Of a stretch of DNA of 56,840 nucleotides, positions 51,460 through 56,840 are shown one piece after another. How positions within the stretch are numbered: the first letter of the stretch is position 1; each line of letters opens with the position of its first letter. Made by a program: the position numbers and the translations under genes. This DNA is from Caballeronia megalochromosomata (GTDB lineage: Bacteria > Pseudomonadota > Gammaproteobacteria > Burkholderiales > Burkholderiaceae): positions 1 through 56,840 of the forward strand of contig LRBF01000254.1 of the NCBI GenBank assembly GCA_001580565.1. Reading direction: 5' to 3'. The notes below the pieces were generated by a model. That model did no database searches, was not told the origin of the DNA, and was given only the letters and a program-made list of their open reading frames with translations.

Positions 51460-53133
51460 CTACGCGCGGCCGTCGCGCAATTCGCGCCGCAGAATCTTGC
51501 CGACATTGCTCTTCGGCAACTCGTTGCGGAATTCGATCGTGCGCGGACGCTTGTAGCCGGTGAGCCGCTCCTTGCAATACGCGATGACGTCGGCTTCCGT
51601 CAGGCTCTGGTCCTTGCGCACGATGAAGAGCTTCACCGCCTCGCCGGACGCCTGGTCCTTTACGCCGACCGCGGCGACTTCGAACACGCCGGGAAGCATC
51701 GCGACGACATCCTCGATTTCGTTTGGATACACGTTGAAACCCGACACGAGAATCATGTCCTTCTTGCGATCGACGATCTTTACGTAGCCGCGCTCGTCCA
51801 GTACGCCGACGTCGCCCGAGCGGAAAAAGCCGTCGTCGGTCATCACCTTCGCCGTTTCGTCGGGACGGTTCCAGTAGCCCGCCATCACCTGCGGTCCGCG
51901 AATGCAGATTTCGCCGGGTTGGCCGAGCGGGACTTCGTGGTTGTCGTCATCGCGGATGGAGATCTCCGTCGACGGAAGCGGCAAGCCGATCGTGCCGGTA
52001 TATTCGGTCGCGGTCACCGGGTTGCAGGTCACGCACGGTGAGGTCTCGGATAAGCCGTAACCTTCGATGATCGGCACACCGGTCGCCGCAAACCACCGCT
52101 TCGCAACGGCTTCCTGAACCGCCATGCCGCCGCCGTTCGCCGCGATGAGCTTGGAGAAGTCGAGCTTGCCGAAGTCGGGATGATTCAACAACGCGTTATA
52201 AAGCGTGTTGACCGCCGGGAAAGTATTGATGGGAACGCCCTTCAATTCCTTGATGGTCCCGGCGATGTCGCGCGGATTCGGAATCAGCACGCCGAGGCCG
52301 CCGGTCCGGATCGTCAGCATGCCGCACACCGTCAGCGCGAAGATGTGATAAAGCGGCAGCGCAACCACACAAATGAACTGATCGATGTCAGGGCGGCGCT
52401 TGCGCGCCGGGTCGAGCCAGACTTCCGACTGCAGCGTGTTTGCGATGACATTGCGATGCGTGAGCGTCGCGCCTTTGGCGACGCCCGTCGTACCGCCGGT
52501 GTACTGCAGAAATGCGACGTCGTCGGGGCTCTGGGTAACGGGCTGAAGTGTGCTGCGGCCGCCTTCACCGAGCGCGTCGTTGAAACGGATGCTGCCGGGC
52601 AGGCTCCACCCGGGCACCATCTTCTTCACGCGGCGCACGACGAAATTGACCAGCAGGCCCTTCAATCCCATGAGATCGCCCATCGACGCAACGACCACAT
52701 GCTTGATCGCCGTGTTTCTGATTACGGCCTGAAGCGTGCCCGCGAAGTTCTCCAGAATGACGATCGCTTCCGCGCCGCAGTCCTTGAGCTGATGTTCGAG
52801 CTCACGCGGCGTGTAAAGCGGATTGACGTTGACGACGATGTAGCCGGCGCGCAGCACGGCCGCAATCGCGATGGGGTACTGCAAGACGTTCGGCATCATC
52901 AGCGCGACGCGCGCGCCGGGCTTCATTCCCCGCTTCTGGAACCAGGCGGCCAGCTTTCTCGACATCGCGTCGAGTTCGGCGTAGGTGATCGACTGGCCCA
53001 TGCACACGAACGCACGGCGATCGCGGTTCGCGCGGAAACTGTCTACGAGCAGCTCGGAAACCGACCGATACGCGGAGGCATCGATGGCCGCAGGCACACC
53101 GGCCGGGTAAGACTGTAGCCAGGGTTTCTCCAT
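51460..53133 (-). CDS. fadD: Long-chain fatty acid-CoA ligase
   Basis: AMP-forming acyl-CoA synthetase that activates fatty acids for beta-oxidation. The 557-residue protein has the P-loop YTGGTTGVAKGA, GYGLSETSP and the fatty-acid and hinge segment SGFNVYPNEIEDVV, with the catalytic Lys near the C-terminus (LPKSNVGKILRREL). Length and the N-terminal MEKPWLQSYPAGVP match FadD. A GGAGACGCC ribosome site precedes the start. Confidence 0.93.
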   Translation of the reverse strand: MEKPWLQSYPAGVPAAIDASAYRSVSELLVDSFRANRDRRAFVCMGQSITYAELDAMSRKLAAWFQKRGMKPGARVALMMPNVLQYPIAIAAVLRAGYIVVNVNPLYTPRELEHQLKDCGAEAIVILENFAGTLQAVIRNTAIKHVVVASMGDLMGLKGLLVNFVVRRVKKMVPGWSLPGSIRFNDALGEGGRSTLQPVTQSPDDVAFLQYTGGTTGVAKGATLTHRNVIANTLQSEVWLDPARKRRPDIDQFICVVALPLYHIFALTVCGMLTIRTGGLGVLIPNPRDIAGTIKELKGVPINTFPAVNTLYNALLNHPDFGKLDFSKLIAANGGGMAVQEAVAKRWFAATGVPIIEGYGLSETSPCVTCNPVTATEYTGTIGLPLPSTEISIRDDDNHEVPLGQPGEICIRGPQVMAGYWNRPDETAKVMTDDGFFRSGDVGVLDERGYVKIVDRKKDMILVSGFNVYPNEIEDVVAMLPGVFEVAAVGVKDQASGEAVKLFIVRKDQSLTEADVIAYCKERLTGYKRPRTIEFRNELPKSNVGKILRRELRDGRA

Positions 53134-53179
53134 ACGGCGTCTCCTTTATATGATTTTAGAATGGTCGTGCGGAAACGAG

Positions 53180-53208
53180 ATCCTAGCTTTTTGGCAGGCC
53201 TCCGACAA
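53180..53208 (-). promoter_or_regulatory. Candidate promoter of fadD
   Basis: On the minus strand TTGTCG (53203-53208) and TAGGAT (53180-53185) are 17 bp apart, each matching consensus in four of six positions. A small palindrome CAGACTCG-TT-CGAGTCTG at 53229-53246 lies just upstream. Confidence 0.33.
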
Positions 53209-53261
53209 CTGGGTTAGACGCCATGCACCAGACTCGTTCGAGTCTGTGTGTCCAAAGCGCA

Positions 53262-55343
53262 TCAAGCCATCTGCTCCACTTCGACGAGGCAATCGTAGAA
53301 CGTTGCCGAGCCCCCGAGGTCGGTCAACGCCTGACTCGTTACCTGATTGGCGTTGCAGCCATCCGGCGATAATTTCTTCCACCAGATCGACAAGCCCACG
53401 ACGACGCCCTCGCGAGCGCGGTCTGTCACGCGCGCGCGGGCCTGCATTGAACCGCGATCGTTGAAGATGCGCACCAGCGCGCCATCGGCGATGCCGCGCG
53501 TTTGAGCATCGACGGGATGGATGTCGAGGTACGGTTCGCGTTCTGCCGCGCGCAGGCTCTCGATGTTCACGAAGCTGCTGTTCAGGAAATTGCGGGCTGG
53601 TGGCGAGATCATCGCGAGCGGATAACGCGCGGCAAGCTCCGGCGAGCCATCCGCCGATTCATAGGGAGGCAGGTAATCCGGCAGTGGATCGAGGCCCTCG
53701 CGTTTCAGGCGTTCGCTGTAAAACTCGCATTTTCCCGATGGCGTGCGGAACGCGCCTGAAGCCAGTGGTGCCTCGGCGATGTCGAGCTTCAGCCAGCCGG
53801 ACGCCTTCAGTTTCTCCCAGTTCTGGCCTTCGAGCGCGGGGTCGGCCCAGCGGAATGCTTTCGATGCAATCCGCTCGTCGGTCTCGAAAAGCGCCGGTTC
53901 GTCGAGGCCCATCGCGCGCGCCAGGCCGCGGAATATCTCCGTGTTCGGACGCGCTTCGCCGACGGGTTGAATCGCCGGCAGATTCGCCATCACATGCGTG
54001 TGCCCATACGACTTGTGGACGTCGAGATGCTCGAGTTGCGTCGTCGCGGGGAAGATCAGATCGGCGTAGTCGGCGGTGTCGGTCTGAAAGTGTTCGAGCA
54101 CGATCGTGAACAAATCCTCGCGTGCGAAACCCGCCTCGACCTTCGCCGAATCGGGCGCGACCGCAACAGGATTCGAGTTGTAGACGATCAGCGCTTCGAT
54201 TTTCGGCCCGAACTGCGCGTCGCCCGGATGCAGCAGCGCGTCGCCGATCGCGTTCATGTTGATCGCGCGCGGCAGTTTCGACGGCCAGTCGGGCAGCAAG
54301 TCGGGACGTTCGAGCGCGCTGCCGTCGATCGGCGCCCATCCGGACGACGAAAGCAGCAGGCCTCCCGCACGTTCGCGCCACGCGCCTGTTAACGAGGGCA
54401 AGCACGCTATCGCGCGGACCGCGTTGCCGCCGCCGCGCACGCGCTGCATGCCGTAGTTGAGCCGGATCGCGGCCTTTTTCGTCGATCCGAAAGCGCGCGC
54501 GAGTTCGACGACCACGTTCTCTTCGATGCCGCAGATCTGCGCCACGCGCGAAGGCGGATACTGCGCCGCGCGCGCCGCAAGTTCATCGAAACCGACGGTA
54601 TGCGCGCTCACATATTCCCGGTCGATGAGCTGCTCGCGGATCAGCACGTCGATCATGCCGAGAGCCAGCGCGGCATCGGTGCCTGGACGCAGCGCGACGT
54701 GCTGATGACACTTTTCCGCCGTGAGCGATTTGTAGGGATCGATCGCAATCAGCTTCGCGCCGCGGCGCTTCGCTTCCTGAGCACGCGTCCAGAAATGCAG
54801 ACTCGAGGCGATCGGGTTCGCGCCCCAGATCAGAATGATTTCGCTCTCTTCGTAATACTCCGAGTGCATGCCGAGGCTGGCGCCGTACGTGTAGCGCAGG
54901 CCGGCCGCGCCCGCGGCGGCGCAAATGGTGCGTTCCAGTCGCGATGCGCCCAGCACGTTGAAAAATCGGGCGGCAATGCTTTCTCCCTGAACCAGACCCA
55001 TCGTTCCCGCGTAGCTGTACGGAACGATGGCTTCGGGTGCGCGTTGGGCGATCGGTTTCAGGCGCTCGGCGGCGAGTTGCAACGCCTCATCCCAGCCGAT
55101 CGGCTCGAAGCGGCCCTCGCCCTTCTTGCCGACTCGCCGCAGCGGCGTCAGAAGACGATCCTTGTGATGCGTGCGCTCGGCGTATCGGGTGACCTTCGTG
55201 CACAACACGCCCTGGGTCGGCGGATGATCGGGATCGCCGCTGATCTTGACTGCCTTTCCGTCTTTCACCGTTACGCGCATCGCGCAAGTATCGGGGCAGT
55301 CGTGCGGGCATACGGCTCGGGCGAACTCGGCTGGAGCGTTCAT
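53262..55343 (-). CDS. Molybdopterin oxidoreductase of unknown substrate
   Basis: A 693-residue member of the DMSO reductase superfamily. The N-terminus carries a [4Fe-4S] motif with Cys12, Cys16, Cys20 and Cys48 (CPHDCPDTC...GVLC). The molybdopterin domains follow, with WGANPIAS, LNYGMQRVRGGGN and the C-terminal dinucleotide-binding part (NDRGSMQARARVTD). No Tat signal is visible, so it should be cytosolic. The Mo-ligand region (RTICAAAG) may offer a Cys. No electron-transfer partner or chaperone gene is adjacent, so the substrate and electron donor cannot be deduced. It stands alone upstream of fadD. Confidence 0.85.
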   Translation of the reverse strand: MNAPAEFARAVCPHDCPDTCAMRVTVKDGKAVKISGDPDHPPTQGVLCTKVTRYAERTHHKDRLLTPLRRVGKKGEGRFEPIGWDEALQLAAERLKPIAQRAPEAIVPYSYAGTMGLVQGESIAARFFNVLGASRLERTICAAAGAAGLRYTYGASLGMHSEYYEESEIILIWGANPIASSLHFWTRAQEAKRRGAKLIAIDPYKSLTAEKCHQHVALRPGTDAALALGMIDVLIREQLIDREYVSAHTVGFDELAARAAQYPPSRVAQICGIEENVVVELARAFGSTKKAAIRLNYGMQRVRGGGNAVRAIACLPSLTGAWRERAGGLLLSSSGWAPIDGSALERPDLLPDWPSKLPRAINMNAIGDALLHPGDAQFGPKIEALIVYNSNPVAVAPDSAKVEAGFAREDLFTIVLEHFQTDTADYADLIFPATTQLEHLDVHKSYGHTHVMANLPAIQPVGEARPNTEIFRGLARAMGLDEPALFETDERIASKAFRWADPALEGQNWEKLKASGWLKLDIAEAPLASGAFRTPSGKCEFYSERLKREGLDPLPDYLPPYESADGSPELAARYPLAMISPPARNFLNSSFVNIESLRAAEREPYLDIHPVDAQTRGIADGALVRIFNDRGSMQARARVTDRAREGVVVGLSIWWKKLSPDGCNANQVTSQALTDLGGSATFYDCLVEVEQMA

Positions 55344-55504
55344 CGGAAAGTCCGGAAAATCAGAATAAAAGGCGGCAGATGCCGGAATTCTATTACGGCC
55401 ACTATGCGATCGACCGTCCGGTGCATCAAATAGTGGCGGCGTAGAATGGAAGCACTAGCGCAGTCAATACGCGCGATCCGAATTTAAACGTGCGAGCGGT
55501 TCAA

Positions 55505-56695
55505 ATGAATCTGATCCCGGAAATCGAAGCATCACACGACGAAATCAAAACGCTCCGACGAACGATCCATGCTCATCCCGAATTGCGGTATGAAGAGGTC
55601 GGCACTGCGAAACTGGTGGCCGAAAGCCTCGAACGTTGGGGAATCGAAGTGCATCGCGGATTGGGCAAGACGGGCGTCGTCGGCGTACTGAAGCGCGGTA
55701 CGGGCAGCGCGTCGATCGGGCTGCGCGCAGATATGGATGCGTTGCCGATTCAGGAAGTCAACACGTTCGGGCATCGATCGACGAACGACGGCCGCATGCA
55801 CGCCTGCGGCCACGACGGTCACACCGCCATGCTGCTCGGCGCCGCGAAACATCTGGCGGAGCACGGCAAATTCGACGGCACTGTCGTGTTTATTTTTCAG
55901 CCGGCCGAAGAAGGCGGCGCTGGCGCGAAAGCCATGATCGAGGATGGTCTTTTCAAGCGATTTCCGGTCGACGCCGTGTTCGGCATTCACAACTGGCCGG
56001 GCATTCCCGCGGGTCACTTCGGTGTGGTCGAAGGGCCGATCATGGCCTCGAGCAACGAGTTTCGCATCACGGTTCGCGGAACCGGTTCGCACGCAGCTTT
56101 GCCTCATAACGGACGCGATCCGGTTTTTACGGCGGTTCAGATTGCAAATGGTCTTCAGGGCGTCATTACGCGAAGCAAAAAGCCGATCGATACAGCGGTG
56201 CTTTCGATTACTCAGATCCACGCCGGTGAAGCAGCGAACGTGATTCCCGATCGTGCCTGGCTCGGGGGAACCGTACGTACCTTCACGGTTGCAACGCTCG
56301 ATCTGATCGAAGAGCGCATGCGCAAGATCGTCGAGGCGACTGCGGCCGCGTACGACTGTGAGGTGGAGTTGCGCTTCAACAGAAACTACCCGCCGACGAT
56401 CAATGCAACTGAGGAGACCCGATTCGCGGCGGAAGTGATGGCGGAAGTCGTTGGGAAGGATAAAGTCGATAACGCCGTCGAACCGACGATGGGCGCGGAG
56501 GATTTCTCGTTCATGCTCCTCGAGAAGCCCGGTTGCTATGCGTTCCTTGGTAATGGCGATGGTGGCCATCGTGAGCAAGGGCATGGCGCCGGACCGTGCA
56601 TGCTGCACAACGCCAGTTACGACTTCAACGATGATCTGTTGTCGATCGGATCGTCGTATTGGGTGCGTTTGGCGGAGCGATTTCTGGCGCGGTGA
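55505..56695 (+). CDS. M20-family amidohydrolase (hippurate hydrolase-like)
   Basis: Metal-dependent amidohydrolase of peptidase family M20D, similar to hippurate, N-acyl amino acid and indole-acetyl amino acid hydrolases. The 396-residue protein has the metal site MHACGHDGHTAM (Cys101, His103), Glu135 and Glu136 (FQPAEEGG), His162 (GIHNWPG) and a late His near the C-terminus (MLHNASYDFND). A dimerisation domain is inserted at about 185-295. The ATG at 55505 is preferred over a GTG five codons earlier; neither has a strong ribosome site. Substrate not determinable. Confidence 0.9.
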   Translation: MNLIPEIEASHDEIKTLRRTIHAHPELRYEEVGTAKLVAESLERWGIEVHRGLGKTGVVGVLKRGTGSASIGLRADMDALPIQEVNTFGHRSTNDGRMHACGHDGHTAMLLGAAKHLAEHGKFDGTVVFIFQPAEEGGAGAKAMIEDGLFKRFPVDAVFGIHNWPGIPAGHFGVVEGPIMASSNEFRITVRGTGSHAALPHNGRDPVFTAVQIANGLQGVITRSKKPIDTAVLSITQIHAGEAANVIPDRAWLGGTVRTFTVATLDLIEERMRKIVEATAAAYDCEVELRFNRNYPPTINATEETRFAAEVMAEVVGKDKVDNAVEPTMGAEDFSFMLLEKPGCYAFLGNGDGGHREQGHGAGPCMLHNASYDFNDDLLSIGSSYWVRLAERFLAR

Positions 56696-56765
56696 CGGTC
56701 GCGGCGGCGGATAATCGCCGCTTTTCAGCCTGTCACGGTCGCGATCTAGAATTCGGCTTTAAAAC

Positions 56766-56799
56766 GCAAAAAGCCCCAACTCGTGGAGTTGGGGCTTTC
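56766..56799 (-). terminator. Terminator downstream of the rRNA operon
   Basis: A 13-bp perfect stem AAAGCCCCAACTC/GAGTTGGGGCTTT with a three-base loop; on the minus strand it is followed by a T-rich tract. It lies 22 bases beyond the 5S end and may also end the amidohydrolase transcript on the plus strand. Confidence 0.85.
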
Positions 56800-56820
56800 T
56801 GTTTGCTTTTCAGCATGAGG

Positions 56821-56840
56821 AGCCTGACGATTACCTACTT
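56821..56840 (-). rRNA. rrf: 5S ribosomal RNA, 3' end only
   Basis: The last 20 bases, read on the minus strand, are AAGTAGGTAATCGTCAGGCT, which matches the 3' end of Burkholderiaceae 5S rRNA. The rest lies outside the window. The operon is transcribed towards the amidohydrolase gene and ends at the terminator at 56766-56799. Confidence 0.8.

Noticed and set aside
53229..53246. Perfect palindrome upstream of fadD as a regulator site
   Set aside because: It is short and could equally be a weak end hairpin of the molybdoenzyme gene; no known operator consensus fits.
1..56840. CRISPR arrays, insertion sequences, prophage genes, toxin-antitoxin pairs or attachment sites
   Set aside because: I read through all gaps and found no repeat-spacer pattern, transposase, integrase or terminal repeats. 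The conserved tRNA-Pro has no duplicated 3' end nearby.

Overview
The window reads as a contiguous, gene-dense stretch of the primary chromosome of a Burkholderiaceae bacterium, most like Burkholderia, Paraburkholderia or Caballeronia. The support is high GC, the gene order, a Gram-negative 16-strand porin, LpxC, ubiquinone enzymes, the DAP-type MurE motif, and the characteristic run argJ-secA-dciA-lpxC-prx-ftsZ...mraZ-coq7-porin. Assignment is by protein recognition only; no search was run.

Layout. (1) 1-5.6 kb, minus strand: class Ia ribonucleotide reductase nrdA with a tandem NrdR operator, then an ypjD-like / PP0621 / ampD operon. (2) 5.6-11.7 kb: ffh, a hypoxanthine-guanine phosphoribosyltransferase, marC-proS (minus), rppH and a CNP1-like lipoprotein. 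(3) 11.7-16.1 kb: proB, obgE, rpmA and rplU on the minus strand with a strong promoter, then ispB and tRNA-Pro(CGG) on the plus strand. (4) 16.2-22.8 kb, plus: a CorC-type membrane protein, a pilB-pilC-pilD type IV pilus set, coaE, zapD, yacG. (5) 22.8-28.3 kb, minus: secA, argJ, an AAA-type ATPase and a MutT-like Nudix enzyme. (6) 28.6-48.6 kb: dciA (plus), then lpxC, a peroxiredoxin and the complete division and cell wall (dcw) cluster mraZ-rsmH-ftsL-ftsI-murE-murF-mraY-murD-ftsW-murG-murC-ddl-ftsQ-ftsA-ftsZ, all minus. (7) 48.9-56.8 kb: coq7, a porin, a long-chain acyl-CoA ligase, an orphan molybdopterin oxidoreductase and an M20 amidohydrolase. The last 20 bases are the 3' end of a 5S rRNA on the minus strand, so an rRNA operon begins just outside the window.

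How the genes relate. Most are housekeeping functions in their usual order: peptidoglycan precursor synthesis and septation (dcw, zapD), peptidoglycan recycling (ampD), outer membrane (lpxC, porin), protein targeting and translocation (ffh, secA), translation and ribosome assembly (proS, rpmA, rplU, obgE), and cofactors (coaE, ispB, coq7). I found no insertion sequence, phage, CRISPR array, integron or toxin-antitoxin pair, and every gene appears intact.

I did not find a convincing undescribed multigene system. The more interesting signals are regulatory: a helically phased pair of NrdR boxes on the nrdA promoter, four phased decamers (MraZ operator) on the mra promoter, an lpxC terminator written inside the 3' end of dciA, and strong intergenic hairpins. 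The least characterised proteins are the AAA ATPase coupled to the Nudix enzyme, the PP0621 protein coupled to ampD, and the orphan molybdoenzyme.
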